From positions 1,984,001 to 2,048,000 of the forward strand of contig NZ_CP026107.1 of assembly GCF_002902965.1 (NCBI RefSeq): a stretch of DNA of 64,000 nt, read 5' to 3'. How positions within the stretch are numbered: the stretch's first letter is position 1; each line of letters opens with the position of its first letter. The notes below the pieces were generated by a model. The model made no database searches and had not been told where the DNA came from. It saw nothing but the letters and a program-made list of their open reading frames with translations. Source of the stretch: Paraburkholderia hospita (GTDB lineage: Bacteria; Pseudomonadota; Gammaproteobacteria; Burkholderiales; Burkholderiaceae). Shown in pieces: positions 1 through 9,599 of the stretch. The translations under genes and the position numbers were made by a program.

Positions 1-333
1 CGCATTGCGCACCACTTTCTTCACTTCGACGCCGGTGCGGATCGGCGCATCGAACTTCTTCGCATAGGCGACGAAGTACTCCGCGACCTGTTCTTTAGAT
101 GCGAACCCATCCGGATCGACTTCGGCGAACTCCAGATTAGGGAAACGATCGTGCCAAGCGGGTCCATTGGCAACCAGCGAATCCCAGCGTCCCGTGCGCC
201 ACCGCTCGGCGATGCGCGCGCGCTCCAGCACGATATGCGGCACGCCGATGTTGCTCAAATGTTCGCTCATCGCCACGCCGGCCTGACCGGCGCCGACTAC
301 GAGCGTGTCGATTGACGTTGTTTTCACTGCCAT
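1..333 (-). CDS. FAD-dependent NAD(P) monooxygenase (CzcO-like), partial N-terminus
   Basis: The gene runs off the left edge, so only the first 111 residues are present. Reading the minus strand from the ATG at 333, the start is MAVKTTSIDTLVVGAGQAGV. This is a Rossmann FAD-binding motif (GxGQAG) followed by the acidic strand end VLERARIAERW, as in flavin-containing monooxygenases that bind both FAD and NADPH. The family oxidises small organic substrates in the cytoplasm; the substrate here is unknown. It is divergent from the LysR gene starting at 577, with about 240 bp of shared promoter DNA, so that regulator may control it. The missing C-terminus prevents a finer call. Confidence 0.85.
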   Translation of the reverse strand, partial: MAVKTTSIDTLVVGAGQAGVAMSEHLSNIGVPHIVLERARIAERWRTGRWDSLVANGPAWHDRFPNLEFAEVDPDGFASKEQVAEYFVAYAKKFDAPIRTGVEVKKVVRNA

Positions 334-576
334 GGCTAAGTCCTTCTCAAAGGCGGTTTGATTCGAGCCGTCGTGACGTCGCGTTCGATGCGGACGAAGC
401 GACTTGTCGAACGGCGCGCAGCACCGTGAATCAGCTGTCCTGGTGCAGAATCTACGCGTGCCCCTCGAATCCGAAAAATATATTTAAAAAATGCATTGCA
501 TCCGATTTACCTATGCAGCGCTTTTTGACCGCCTCACAATGGTGCGCAATGAACGCCCGAATCTGGAGCATTGCCG

Positions 577-1503
577 ATGGAAAACCATCCCCTGCGTTAC
601 TCGCTTCGTCAGCTGCGTTATTTCGTGGTCACGGCGGAAACGCTGTCGTTCACGGCCGCCGCGAAGCGCCTGCATATCTCGCAGCCGTCTATCTCGACGG
701 CACTCGCCGACCTCGAATCGTCATTCGGCGTGCAGCTTTTCATCAGACATCACGCGAGCGGCCTGTCGCTCACGCAAGCGGGCCGCGATCTGCTCGGACA
801 GGCGCGCAATCTGCTGAAGATCGCCGAAGAATTGCAGACGTCGGCCAAAGAGATGGATGGCGGTATGACGGGCTCGATTGCGCTCGGCTGCCTCGTCTCA
901 CTCGCGCCGCCCTTGATGCCGCGGCTCATCAGCCGGTTCGCGAGCGAGCATGCGGGTATTTCGTTTCGCACGGTCGAAGCGCATCAGGACGGCCTGCTAA
1001 GAGGCCTGCACGACGGCTCGCTCGACATAGTTCTGACCTATAGCCTCGATCTGACGGAAGACATCGCTTTCACGCCGCTGCTGTCGCTGCCGCCGTACGT
1101 GATCCTGCCGACCTCTCACCGTCTTGCCCGCGCGCGCAAGGTATCGCTGGCCGACCTGCTGCACGAGCCTTACGTGATGCTGGATCTGCCGCACAGCCGC
1201 GAGTACTTTGCCGCACTGTTCGATGCCGTGGGCAGCCGGCCCGTGCCGGCGTTCCGCTCGTCGCAGCCGGAAGTCGTGCGCGGCATGGTGGCGAACGGAC
1301 TCGGCTATAGCATCCTCAACTTTCCGCTCAAGTCGAACCGTACCGTAGACGGCGAAGACTTCGTCGTGAAGCGCTTCAAGGACAACGTCAACGCGACGAC
1401 ACTCGGGATCGCGCAATCGCGCACGATGCGGCCCAGACAGGTGGTGCAACGGTTTGCGTCGTATTGCGAGACCTATATCCGGCGGCTGCATCTGGACACG
1501 TAA
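577..1503 (+). CDS. LysR-type transcriptional regulator
   Basis: This is a 308-residue protein of normal LysR length. A winged helix-turn-helix occupies about residues 5-65 (FTAAAKRLHISQPSISTALA), followed by a periplasmic-binding-protein-like effector domain. I chose the ATG at 577 because GGAG at 565-568 lies 8 nt upstream; the TTG at 571 would be only 2 nt from it. It sits between the divergent flavin monooxygenase (start 333) and the co-directional Rieske oxygenase at 1693, so it may regulate either or both. The inducer is unknown. Family assignment is secure; target assignment is inferred from position. Confidence 0.92.
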   Translation: MENHPLRYSLRQLRYFVVTAETLSFTAAAKRLHISQPSISTALADLESSFGVQLFIRHHASGLSLTQAGRDLLGQARNLLKIAEELQTSAKEMDGGMTGSIALGCLVSLAPPLMPRLISRFASEHAGISFRTVEAHQDGLLRGLHDGSLDIVLTYSLDLTEDIAFTPLLSLPPYVILPTSHRLARARKVSLADLLHEPYVMLDLPHSREYFAALFDAVGSRPVPAFRSSQPEVVRGMVANGLGYSILNFPLKSNRTVDGEDFVVKRFKDNVNATTLGIAQSRTMRPRQVVQRFASYCETYIRRLHLDT

Positions 1504-1576
1504 ACCCTGTTGAAACGCGCGTCAAAGCCCGCGCGAGTAGCATCCGCGCTACATAGTAAAAACCTTTGCTTTGCAT

Positions 1577-1594
1577 CCAAAAACAATATTTTGG
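1577..1594. promoter_or_regulatory. Inverted repeat upstream of the Rieske oxygenase gene
   Basis: CCAAAA-N6-TTTTGG lies about 100 bp before the Rieske gene, in an AT-rich patch within GC-rich DNA. The adjoining octamer TTGCATCC (1571-1578) recurs at 496-503, ahead of the LysR gene. Both facts fit a LysR operator region, but the site is not proven. Confidence 0.35.
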
Positions 1595-1692
1595 CTGGGA
1601 ATTTGGCTTGATAGATTGATGTCCATGTCGAGCGCAACACCACGCAATCCAGCGTCGGCGCGCTCTCGCAAGCTCGAGACAAGGAGGGCGAC

Positions 1693-2841
1693 ATGGCACA
1701 TCCGGTAAGGACGATCGCAATAGAAGCGCTGGTCGATGAGCTGCTGACCGGTTGCGATCGACCCTTCAGCGAAGCGCGCTCGATGCCGCCCGGTGTCTAC
1801 ACGTCGCCCGAATTTCTCGCGCTGGAAGAGCGCGACATCTTCTCGCGCGAATGGCAATGCGTCGGCCGCGCGAGCGCGCTGAAGAATGCCGGCGACTATC
1901 TGACTGCGCGGATCGGCGACCAGCCGATCGTCGTGCTGCGCGACGAGCAGATGCAATTGAAGGCGATGTCGAATGTCTGCCTGCATCGCATGTCGGTGCT
2001 GCTCGAAGGACGCGGCAACGTGCGCCGGATCGTGTGCCCATATCACGCGTGGAATTACTCGCTCGATGGCACGCTGAAAGGCGCGCCGCTGATGGATCGG
2101 CAAGAAGGCTTCTGCAAGGAAAGCTATCGCCTGCCTGCCGTGCGCTGTGAAGAATGGCAAGGCTGGATCTACGTGACGCTCGATGAAAACGCCCAGCCCG
2201 TTCACGCGCGACTCGCTGAATTGAACGAGTTGATCGGCGCATACGGCATGTCCGACTACATCGAAACTTTCTATGAAGAGCACGTGTGGGATACGAACTG
2301 GAAGATCCTCGCGGAAAACTTCATGGAGAGCTATCACCTGCCGATGCTGCATCGCGCGACGGTAGGCCCGCATTCGCGGCTCGAAGAGATGGAATGCCCT
2401 CCCGGCCTTCCAGCCTTCAACTATCACTGGATCACGAAGGAAGCGTCCTTGCCGATCGGCAACGCGCATCCGGACAACACGCGTCTAACGGGACACTGGC
2501 GCAAGACGACCGCCCTGCTCGCCATTTACCCAACGCATCTCGTGACACTGACGCCGGGCTACTTCTGGTATCTCGTGCTGCAGCCCGAAGGCGTAGGGCG
2601 CGTGCATATCCGCTTCGGCGGCGGACTGGCGCCGGAGTTCGTCGCCGATCCGCAAGCGCATGCCTACATGGCAACGCTCAAGCAGCTCCTCGACGACGTG
2701 AATGCGGAAGACCGACGCGGCGTGGAAGCTGTGTTTCGCGGCGTGCATGCACCGCTTGCAAAGCCCGGTCATCTGAGCCATCTCGAACGCCCCAACTATG
2801 ACTTCGCGCGCTATCTCGCGGCGAAGATCGGCACGCATTGA
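1693..2841 (+). CDS. Rieske non-haem iron oxygenase, alpha subunit
   Basis: The 382-residue protein has a Rieske 2Fe-2S centre (Cys96-x-His98 and Cys115-x2-His118) and then a mononuclear-iron catalytic domain with ENFMESYHLPMLH, giving ligands His215 and His220 and probably Asp340. It should use O2 and electrons from a separate reductase to hydroxylate or demethylate a substrate. The general layout resembles choline/glycine-betaine-type oxygenases, but the substrate cannot be read from the sequence. AAGGAGGG precedes the ATG. The ABC-transporter genes follow at once, so the imported compound may be its substrate. The only reductase gene nearby is on the opposite strand at 8441-9598. Confidence 0.92.
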   Translation: MAHPVRTIAIEALVDELLTGCDRPFSEARSMPPGVYTSPEFLALEERDIFSREWQCVGRASALKNAGDYLTARIGDQPIVVLRDEQMQLKAMSNVCLHRMSVLLEGRGNVRRIVCPYHAWNYSLDGTLKGAPLMDRQEGFCKESYRLPAVRCEEWQGWIYVTLDENAQPVHARLAELNELIGAYGMSDYIETFYEEHVWDTNWKILAENFMESYHLPMLHRATVGPHSRLEEMECPPGLPAFNYHWITKEASLPIGNAHPDNTRLTGHWRKTTALLAIYPTHLVTLTPGYFWYLVLQPEGVGRVHIRFGGGLAPEFVADPQAHAYMATLKQLLDDVNAEDRRGVEAVFRGVHAPLAKPGHLSHLERPNYDFARYLAAKIGTH

Positions 2842-2873
2842 CTACGACGCAACACCGACAGGACGCCAGCACG

Positions 2874-4061
2874 ATGTCAAACCCTTCCTTCATCTCATTC
2901 TCGGGCGTGAGCAAATCGTATGACGGCGCGCATTACGTCGTTGACGATCTGAACCTCGACGTGCGCAAGGGCGAATTCCTGTCGCTGCTCGGGCCGTCGG
3001 GGTCGGGCAAGACCACCACGCTGATGATGCTCGCGGGTTTCGAAACGCCCACGCAAGGCGAGATTCGCCTCGACGGACGCCGGCTCGACGACAAGCCGCC
3101 GCATCAGCGCGACATCGGCATGGTGTTCCAGAACTACGCGCTCTTTCCGCATCTGACGATTGCTGAGAACGTTGCGTTTCCGCTTTCGGTGCGTCGCGTG
3201 AGCCGCGCCGAGCAGAAGACGCGCGTGAAGCGCGCACTGGAGATGATCGAGCTGCCGCATCTGGCGAACCGCCGGCCCTCGCAACTGTCGGGCGGACAAC
3301 AGCAGCGCGTCGCGCTGGCGCGCGCGCTGGTGTTCGAGCCGAGCGTCGTGCTGATGGACGAACCGCTCGGCGCGCTCGACAAGCGTCTGCGCGAAACGAT
3401 GCAATACGAAATCATGCGCCTGCATCGCGAGTTGTCGCTGACGATCGTCTACGTGACGCACGATCAGGCCGAAGCGCTGACGATGTCGAACCGCGTCGCC
3501 GTGTTCTCCGATGGCCGCATCCAGCAGGCCGCCACGCCGAGCGAGCTTTACGAGAATGCGCAGAATGCCTTTGTTGCGAACTTCGTCGGCGAGAACAATG
3601 GGCTGACGGGACGCGTGGTCAATGTGAGCGGCGACAGCGCGACCCTCGCACTGGCGGACGGCAGCATCATTCGCGGCCGCTGCGAAAGCGGTCTGCGCGA
3701 AGGCGACGACGCGATGCTCGCGCTGCGCCCTGAGCGCGCACATATCCCAAGCGCCGAAGGCACGCACGCCGACGGACACAGCAATGTGGTGCAAGCCCGC
3801 GTCGAAGAACTCGTGTATTGCGGCGATCATCACCGCGTTCATCTGAAGCTCGGCGCGCGCGACGCCATCGTCGTCAAGGTGCCCAACACGCAGCGTCACG
3901 CGCTGCCCGAGCCGGGCAACATGGTCGAGGTCGCATGGCGCCATGACGATTGCAAGATTCTCGCAATGACGGCAAGCGCGCATCGCAACGCGCCTGCCAA
4001 TTACTCCCCGCCGTCTCCGTTACCTACCATCATTACGACCGCACCTGCAGGAGCCAACTGA
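2874..4061 (+). CDS. Polyamine-type ABC transporter, ATP-binding subunit (PotA-like)
   Basis: This is the cytoplasmic ATPase of an importer. It has Walker A GPSGSGKTTT, Q-loop (MVFQNYALFP), signature LSGGQQQR, Walker B VVLMDEPLGALDK and a switch histidine (VTHDQAEA). A C-terminal TOBE-like region of about 130 residues is typical of PotA/PotG-type subunits. The open frame extends upstream to a TTG at 2838 overlapping the Rieske stop codon, but the ATG at 2874 (MSNPSFISFSGVSKSY) matches the family start better. The stop is 1 nt before the binding-protein start, so the genes are translationally coupled. Substrate class is inferred from family. Confidence 0.92.
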   Translation: MSNPSFISFSGVSKSYDGAHYVVDDLNLDVRKGEFLSLLGPSGSGKTTTLMMLAGFETPTQGEIRLDGRRLDDKPPHQRDIGMVFQNYALFPHLTIAENVAFPLSVRRVSRAEQKTRVKRALEMIELPHLANRRPSQLSGGQQQRVALARALVFEPSVVLMDEPLGALDKRLRETMQYEIMRLHRELSLTIVYVTHDQAEALTMSNRVAVFSDGRIQQAATPSELYENAQNAFVANFVGENNGLTGRVVNVSGDSATLALADGSIIRGRCESGLREGDDAMLALRPERAHIPSAEGTHADGHSNVVQARVEELVYCGDHHRVHLKLGARDAIVVKVPNTQRHALPEPGNMVEVAWRHDDCKILAMTASAHRNAPANYSPPSPLPTIITTAPAGAN

Positions 4062-4062
4062 C

Positions 4063-5118
4063 ATGCTTACTCAAATCAAGGCACAACGTGCCGCACTTGC
4101 CGCACTCTCCGTCTTCGCGTTCTTCGCCGCCAGTGCTCAGGCAGCGGAAACACTTTCCGTCGTGACTTTCGGCGGCGCCTATGAAGCGGCTGCGAAGAAG
4201 GCCTATTTCGAGCCGTTCACGCAAGCCACGGGCGTAGGTTTTTCGACGGAATCCTATGACGGCGGCCTCGCCAAGCTCTCCGCAATGGAGCAGGCGAAGA
4301 ACACCACATGGGACCTGATCGACCTCGAAACGAATGATGCAATCACCGCCTGCGACGAAGGCCTGCTGCAGAAGTTCGACAAGAAGACATTAGGCAAGAC
4401 GAGCGATTTCATTCCCGGCTCGATCAGCGATTGCGCGGTGGCGAGCATGGTCTGGTCCACCGTCTTCGCCTACGATGCGAGCAAGCTGAAGACCGCGCCG
4501 ACCACCGTCGCCGACTTCTTCGACCTGCAGAAATTCCCGGGCAAGCGCGGGCTGCGCAAGTCGCCGAAGGTATCGATGGAATGGGCGCTGATTGCCGACG
4601 GCGTCGATCCGAAGGATGTGTACAAGGTGCTCGCCACGCCCGCAGGCGTCGATCGCGCGTTCAAGAAGCTCGATACGATCAAGAAGAACATTGTCTGGTG
4701 GGAATCGGGCGCACAGGCGCCGCAGTTGCTCGCGGACGGCGCGGTGGTAATGACGCAGGCCTACAACGGCCGCATCGACGATGCCGCGAAGAAAGACAAC
4801 AAACCGTTCAAGGCAGTCTGGGACGCGCAGGTCTACGACTTCGACTGGTGGGGCATTCCGACGGGCGCGAAGCACGCAGACGCGGCGGCGAAGTTCATCG
4901 TTTCCGCTTCGCAGCCGAAAGCGTATGCCGATCTGTCGAAGTACATCGCCTACGCGCCGCCGCGCAAGGATGCGATCGCGCTCGTCGACAAGCAGCGGCT
5001 GTCCGATCTGCCTACCTCGCCGCAGAACTTCAAACGTGCGTTGCAGATCAATGCGGGCTTCTGGGCCGACAACGCGGACCAGATCAACAAGCGCTTCCAG
5101 ACCTGGCTTACTCAGTAA
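4063..5118 (+). CDS. Periplasmic spermidine/putrescine-type binding protein (PotD-like)
   Basis: The 351-residue protein begins with a Sec signal peptide (hydrophobic core LAALSVFAFFAA, probable cleavage after AQA near residue 27). The mature part has the two-lobe type 2 binding fold of the PotD family, with conserved starts such as LSVVTFGGAYEAA. It should capture the ligand in the periplasm and deliver it to the two permeases encoded next. AGGAG lies before the ATG. It is the second gene of the importer operon. Members of this family bind polyamines, amines, iminophosphonates or opines, so the exact ligand is open. Confidence 0.93.
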   Translation: MLTQIKAQRAALAALSVFAFFAASAQAAETLSVVTFGGAYEAAAKKAYFEPFTQATGVGFSTESYDGGLAKLSAMEQAKNTTWDLIDLETNDAITACDEGLLQKFDKKTLGKTSDFIPGSISDCAVASMVWSTVFAYDASKLKTAPTTVADFFDLQKFPGKRGLRKSPKVSMEWALIADGVDPKDVYKVLATPAGVDRAFKKLDTIKKNIVWWESGAQAPQLLADGAVVMTQAYNGRIDDAAKKDNKPFKAVWDAQVYDFDWWGIPTGAKHADAAAKFIVSASQPKAYADLSKYIAYAPPRKDAIALVDKQRLSDLPTSPQNFKRALQINAGFWADNADQINKRFQTWLTQ

Positions 5119-5173
5119 CCCCGGCAGTAACTTCGCTGTTTAAAGAGCGCAACGAGAGCAAAGAGAGCCCGAC

Positions 5174-6439
5174 GTGACTACCAGCATGCCCGTATCGGCC
5201 CAAGCCGCGGCTTCGGGCTCTCCGACGAGAGCCAACGGCCGCGCGTCGTTCCAGAAGGCGCAGCGCCGCGCGTCGGCTCAGGCGCTGCTGCTTGCGCTGC
5301 CGTTGATCCTGTTTCTGCTATCGACGTTCATCGCGCCGATCGCGTTGCTGCTCGCGCGCAGCGTGCAGAACCACGAAGTGCCTAACAGCATGCCCGCGCT
5401 CACGCGCGCGCTCGACGCATGGGACGGGCGCGGCGTACCCGACGAGCGCACGTTCGCGCTGCTTGCGTCGGGCTTGAAGGAAGCGCAAGGGAGCGGGCAA
5501 CTCGGGACGGTTGCGCGACGCCTGAACTTTGCTCAGGCCGAGTTTCGCAGCCTGCTGATGCGCACCGCGCGCAACTTGCCGGCTGACGCGCCGCCCGCAT
5601 GGAAACCCGCGCTCGTTGCAATGGACGAACGCTGGAACTCGCCGGAAACCTGGCGCCTGCTGAAGCGCGCCGCCGCATCGCCGACGCCGGACTATCTGCT
5701 CGCCGCCGTCGATGCGCAAGTCACACCGCAAGGTTCGGTCGAATTCGTGCCGGACAATTCGTCGGTCTATCGGCAAGCGTTCCTGCGTACGATCTCGATC
5801 AGCGCGACGGTCACGGTGCTGTGTCTGCTGCTCGGCTATCCCGTCGCGTGGATGCTCGCCAATTTGCCCGCGAAAAGCAGCAACAGCCTGATGCTGCTCG
5901 TGATCGTGCCGTTCTGGACGTCGCTGCTGGTGCGCACTACGGCATGGTATGTACTGTTGCAGCCGGGCGGCGTCATCAACAGCCTGCTGATGGGACTCGG
6001 TCTCGCGACGCATCCCGTGCCACTCATCTTCAATCGCGCGGGCGTACTTATCGGCATGACGCACGTGCTGCTGCCGTACATGATTCTCGCCATCTATTCG
6101 GTGATGAAAAGCGTGTCGCCGATCTATGTGCGCGCGGCGCAGTCGCTCGGCGCGCATCCATTCACCGCATTCGTGCGCGTGTATGTGCCTCAAACGCTGC
6201 CGGGCGTCGGCGCGGGCTGCTTCCTCGTGTTCGTGCTTGCGCTCGGTTACTACATCACGCCCGCACTACTCGGCGGAGCGGGCGACGAGATGATCAGCCA
6301 GCTCATCGCGATGCAGACCAACACGCAGCTCAACTGGGGGCTTGCAGGCGCACTGTCGGCGTATCTCGTGATCTTTACCGCAGTCTTCTACTTCCTGTTC
6401 AACCGCATCGTCGGCATCGACCGTTTGCGCTTCGGTTGA
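5174..6439 (+). CDS. ABC transporter permease (PotB-like) with an enlarged periplasmic loop
   Basis: This inner-membrane permease starts at a GTG; an alternative ATG is at 5186. A first membrane helix (LLLALPLILFLLSTFIAPIA) is followed by about 130 mostly hydrophilic residues (roughly 62-192). The usual permease core follows, with the EAA-type coupling loop near VRAAQSLGAHPFTAF. At 421 residues it is well over the roughly 290 usual for PotB; the extra length is the first loop. Related long permeases exist in proteobacterial importers of this class, so the insert is probably a family trait. It pairs with the permease at 6470. Confidence 0.9.
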   Translation: MTTSMPVSAQAAASGSPTRANGRASFQKAQRRASAQALLLALPLILFLLSTFIAPIALLLARSVQNHEVPNSMPALTRALDAWDGRGVPDERTFALLASGLKEAQGSGQLGTVARRLNFAQAEFRSLLMRTARNLPADAPPAWKPALVAMDERWNSPETWRLLKRAAASPTPDYLLAAVDAQVTPQGSVEFVPDNSSVYRQAFLRTISISATVTVLCLLLGYPVAWMLANLPAKSSNSLMLLVIVPFWTSLLVRTTAWYVLLQPGGVINSLLMGLGLATHPVPLIFNRAGVLIGMTHVLLPYMILAIYSVMKSVSPIYVRAAQSLGAHPFTAFVRVYVPQTLPGVGAGCFLVFVLALGYYITPALLGGAGDEMISQLIAMQTNTQLNWGLAGALSAYLVIFTAVFYFLFNRIVGIDRLRFG

Positions 6440-6469
6440 GCGACGCCTACACGACGACAAGGGAACGCC

Positions 6470-7297
6470 ATGCAAAACCAACGGAAGAAGGTGCTGACGG
6501 AGCGCATCGCGACGCATTGGGTGCGCGTGCATACCGCGCTCGTGCTGTTCTTTCTGATTGCGCCGATTCTCGCGATCATCCCGCTCTCGTTCAACTCGGG
6601 TTCGTATTTCTCGTATCCTTTGCAGGGCTTTTCGTTGCGCTGGTATGAGCAGGCACTGACTAGCGGCGACTGGCAGCGTGCGCTATTGAACAGCCTCGGG
6701 ATTGGCGCGGCATCGACGCTGATCGCCACATGTCTCGGCACGCTCGCGGCGCTCGGCCTGAGCCGCACGCAGTTTCCGCTGCGTTCGCTGATCATGCCGA
6801 TCATCATTTCGCCGATGATCGTTCCCATCGTCGTCGTTGCGGCCGGGTTCTATCTGATCTTCGCGCCGCTCGGGCTCGTGAATTCATATCCGGGCGTCGT
6901 GCTGGCGCATGCGGCGCTCGGCACGCCATTTGTGGTCATCACCGTGACGGCATCGCTGCTGTCGTTCGATCAGAGTCTGCTGCGTGCCGCATCGGGTCTT
7001 GGCGCCAGGCCCTGGGTCGCGTTCAGGCGCGTGACGCTGCCGCTCATCGCGCCCGCCGTCGCGACGGGCAGTGTGTTCGCCTTTGCGACTTCGTTCGATG
7101 AAGTGATCGTCATTCTGTTCATCGGCGGCCCGGATCAGACCACGGTGCCTCGGCAGATGTGGAGCGGCATCCGCGATTCGATCGATCCGTCGATCCTCGC
7201 CGTCGCCACGATGCTGATCGTGTTTGCGGTGTTGCTGTTCGCCAGCATCAACTGGCTGCGCAGCCGCGCTGCGGCTGCGAGCCAGGCGCTCGTTTGA
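6470..7297 (+). CDS. ABC transporter permease (PotC-like)
   Basis: This 275-residue protein has six predicted membrane helices. Its coupling loop (LLRAASGLGARPWVAFRRV) contacts the ATPase. It is the second permease of the importer whose other parts are at 2874, 4063 and 5174. A purine-rich AGGGAA precedes the ATG, 30 nt after the previous gene. It converges with the M14-like gene with only 6 nt between stop codons, so no separate terminator fits there. Confidence 0.92.
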   Translation: MQNQRKKVLTERIATHWVRVHTALVLFFLIAPILAIIPLSFNSGSYFSYPLQGFSLRWYEQALTSGDWQRALLNSLGIGAASTLIATCLGTLAALGLSRTQFPLRSLIMPIIISPMIVPIVVVAAGFYLIFAPLGLVNSYPGVVLAHAALGTPFVVITVTASLLSFDQSLLRAASGLGARPWVAFRRVTLPLIAPAVATGSVFAFATSFDEVIVILFIGGPDQTTVPRQMWSGIRDSIDPSILAVATMLIVFAVLLFASINWLRSRAAAASQALV

Positions 7298-7303
7298 GGT
7301 GCT

Positions 7304-8425
7304 TTAGCGTTGCTTCGGCGTGATGCCGGGCAGCGCCCCCAACGCGCGCATCCAGATCTGCCGCGTGCGCGTCCACGCCAGTTCACGCCAGTCGGGATCG
7401 GCGGGCATGAACGATTCGAACAGTGCGCGGCTGATCGCGCGTCCTCGCGCATCGTGAGGGTCCCCGTACAGATGCAGCCAATGGTCGTCGCGCAGCGCCG
7501 TGTGCATCGGCGCTTCGGGATAGGTACCGCACTCGATGACGAGTTGCATCAGATGCGTATCCGGCAACGCGTCCAGCATCGCTTGCGACGTATAGCCCGT
7601 CGCCCGCGCAACCACACCTGTCTCGCTCACCGCTGCGTCCGCATGCGTGAGCAGCGTGTAGAGCCATGGACCATAGAGGCGCTGCGCATCGGCGAGCCCC
7701 GGATAGACCGATTGCGTAATCGACATCAGCATCGGATGACCGAACGCGCCTGCGCCCGTATGCAGGTCGAAGGCAATCGCCACCTGAGCGGGCTTGAGGA
7801 AACGGGCTGCGATATCGCGCAGCGTGCGGTTCGACCAGGTGGCCTGCTGCCCGCCATAGAACAGACCGTCTGCGTGGAGGTATTGGCCCGCGCCGACGAT
7901 TGCCTGTACGCCCGACCACCCCAACGCGTCGATTTGCTTTGCTAGCAGCGCATCGGCATGCTGCCTCTGCGGGCCGTCGATGTCGCGGCACGTATAAATT
8001 TCATGCAGCGCTTCGTAACGCGGATTGTCGGGCAGCGCAGACGTGAAGTCGACGTAGTTGCGATTCAGATCGACATTGTCCTCGTTCACGCGCCTGACCC
8101 ACGCCGTACCCCACGGGTTGATCAGATGGACCATCAGGACCGCGACATCGTCGGGCAAGGGGTGCGTTGCGAGTTCGTGCAGCCACTCTGTCTGACACGT
8201 CGAGCCGAAATAGCCCTCGACGCCATGTGTACCCGAGAGTGTCATGAACACGCGCGACGCATGGGGATTGCCAAGCCAGGCGACGTCCGTCGCAAGCGCT
8301 TCGCCATTCGGTCCTTTCAGAGGATGGGCGTACGTCGTCAGGGTGGCGCCCGCCGCCTTGGCGCCGTCAAGAAACTGGTTGCGTAGCGTGTCGAAACCGG
8401 GATCGACGGGAAAGCTGATCTTCAT
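7304..8425 (-). CDS. M14-like zinc hydrolase of the DUF2817 family
   Basis: The 373-residue protein carries the zinc motif GTHGVEGYFGS (His67 and Glu70, an HxxE pair) early on and a later DLHTGAG supplying a third ligand. This pattern belongs to the carboxypeptidase/succinylglutamate-desuccinylase fold. No signal peptide is seen, so it is probably cytoplasmic and cleaves an amide, perhaps freeing an amine or amino acid. It is the last gene of the minus-strand operon after the Rieske oxygenase and reductase (15-nt gap), so it may act on the compound attacked by that oxygenase. The substrate is unknown. Confidence 0.85.
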   Translation of the reverse strand: MKISFPVDPGFDTLRNQFLDGAKAAGATLTTYAHPLKGPNGEALATDVAWLGNPHASRVFMTLSGTHGVEGYFGSTCQTEWLHELATHPLPDDVAVLMVHLINPWGTAWVRRVNEDNVDLNRNYVDFTSALPDNPRYEALHEIYTCRDIDGPQRQHADALLAKQIDALGWSGVQAIVGAGQYLHADGLFYGGQQATWSNRTLRDIAARFLKPAQVAIAFDLHTGAGAFGHPMLMSITQSVYPGLADAQRLYGPWLYTLLTHADAAVSETGVVARATGYTSQAMLDALPDTHLMQLVIECGTYPEAPMHTALRDDHWLHLYGDPHDARGRAISRALFESFMPADPDWRELAWTRTRQIWMRALGALPGITPKQR

Positions 8426-8440
8426 AAAGCCTCTGGTGAG

Positions 8441-9598
8441 TCAAACGTTTTTTGCGTCTTCCGAAAGCGCCAACGTAACGCATCCTGCGGGCTTCGCGCA
8501 ACACAGCAATACTGTACCTTGCGACGGCGGCTCCAGCGGTTCTTCCGTGTATTCGACCTTTCCGTCGATCAGACTCGTCACGCACGTATTGCAAATGCCG
8601 ATCCGGCAACTGAATGCGGGCGCATAGCCGAGTTTCTCGGCAAACTCGAGCAGGGAACCGCAACCCGGGTCCCATGCGACGGGTTCGGCTTGTGGGTGAA
8701 GGCGGATGGTCGTCGTGGTGGCTGAGCTTTCCTGAATCGCTGCATGCGGTTGCGCGCTTAAAGGCTCCTCGGCCACATCTTCCTCGAGTACCGTCGCCGG
8801 ACCGAAGAACTCGTAATGAATGCGGTCGCGCGCGATACCGAGGCTGCGCAAGAGCTTCCAGTTCGACTGCATGAAAGCGGGCGGGCCGCATAGATAGACT
8901 TCGTAGTCATCGAGCGGCAAAAGGCCTTGCAGCGTGTCGCGCGAAATCAGTCCTTCGCTGTCGAAATACTTCAAAGCGCGGTCTTCCGCCGAAGGAAGCC
9001 GATAGCAGACATGCGCACGCACGTTCGGATACGCCGCCACCACCGCTTCTACTTCGTCACGAAACGCGTGCACTGCGCCATTTTCACACGCGTGAATGAA
9101 GTACACGCGGCGACTGTGCGCGCCGTCCATCGCGCGCAAGCGGTGCAGCATGCTGACGAGCGGCGTCAACCCGACTCCGCCACTCATCAGCACGACGGGT
9201 CGTGTAATGTCGTCACCGCAAACGAACGCGCCCGAAGGTCCCGCGAGTTCAAGTTCGTCACCGGCGTGCACCCGTTCGTGAAGATATGACGAGCCGCGTC
9301 CCGCAGGCACAGCGTCGCTACCTTGTTCGTGTTTGACAGAGATTCGCCAACGCGTGTTATTGGCGGGATCGCCGGAGAGGCTGTAAGTGCGCAACAATCG
9401 CTCGCCTGACGGCGAAGGGAGGCGTACTGTGACGAACTGCCCTGCAACGAACGGGGTCAGCGCTTCGCCATCGACAGGCACGAGATCGAACGAAACGATC
9501 GATGTGCTTTCCTGCGTGCGTCGGGTCACACGAAAACGCCTGAATCCCGACGCCGCACGCGGCGCCGCCAGCGTCGCCGGATCGTCCACGATACGCAT
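8441..9598 (-). CDS. Flavin/2Fe-2S oxidoreductase, Rieske oxygenase reductase component
   Basis: The 385-residue protein has an FAD-binding domain with RTYSLSG, an NAD-binding domain with MSGGVGLTPLVSML, and a C-terminal plant-type 2Fe-2S domain. Its cluster cysteines are Cys331, Cys336 and Cys339 (CRIGICNTC) plus one at about 366. It passes electrons from NAD(P)H to a Rieske oxygenase. The start codon is separated from the VanA-like gene's stop by one base (TGACATG), so the two are coupled. As the only such reductase in this part of the window, it could also serve the oxygenase at 1693. Confidence 0.92.
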   Translation of the reverse strand: MRIVDDPATLAAPRAASGFRRFRVTRRTQESTSIVSFDLVPVDGEALTPFVAGQFVTVRLPSPSGERLLRTYSLSGDPANNTRWRISVKHEQGSDAVPAGRGSSYLHERVHAGDELELAGPSGAFVCGDDITRPVVLMSGGVGLTPLVSMLHRLRAMDGAHSRRVYFIHACENGAVHAFRDEVEAVVAAYPNVRAHVCYRLPSAEDRALKYFDSEGLISRDTLQGLLPLDDYEVYLCGPPAFMQSNWKLLRSLGIARDRIHYEFFGPATVLEEDVAEEPLSAQPHAAIQESSATTTTIRLHPQAEPVAWDPGCGSLLEFAEKLGYAPAFSCRIGICNTCVTSLIDGKVEYTEEPLEPPSQGTVLLCCAKPAGCVTLALSEDAKNV

Positions 9599-9599
9599 G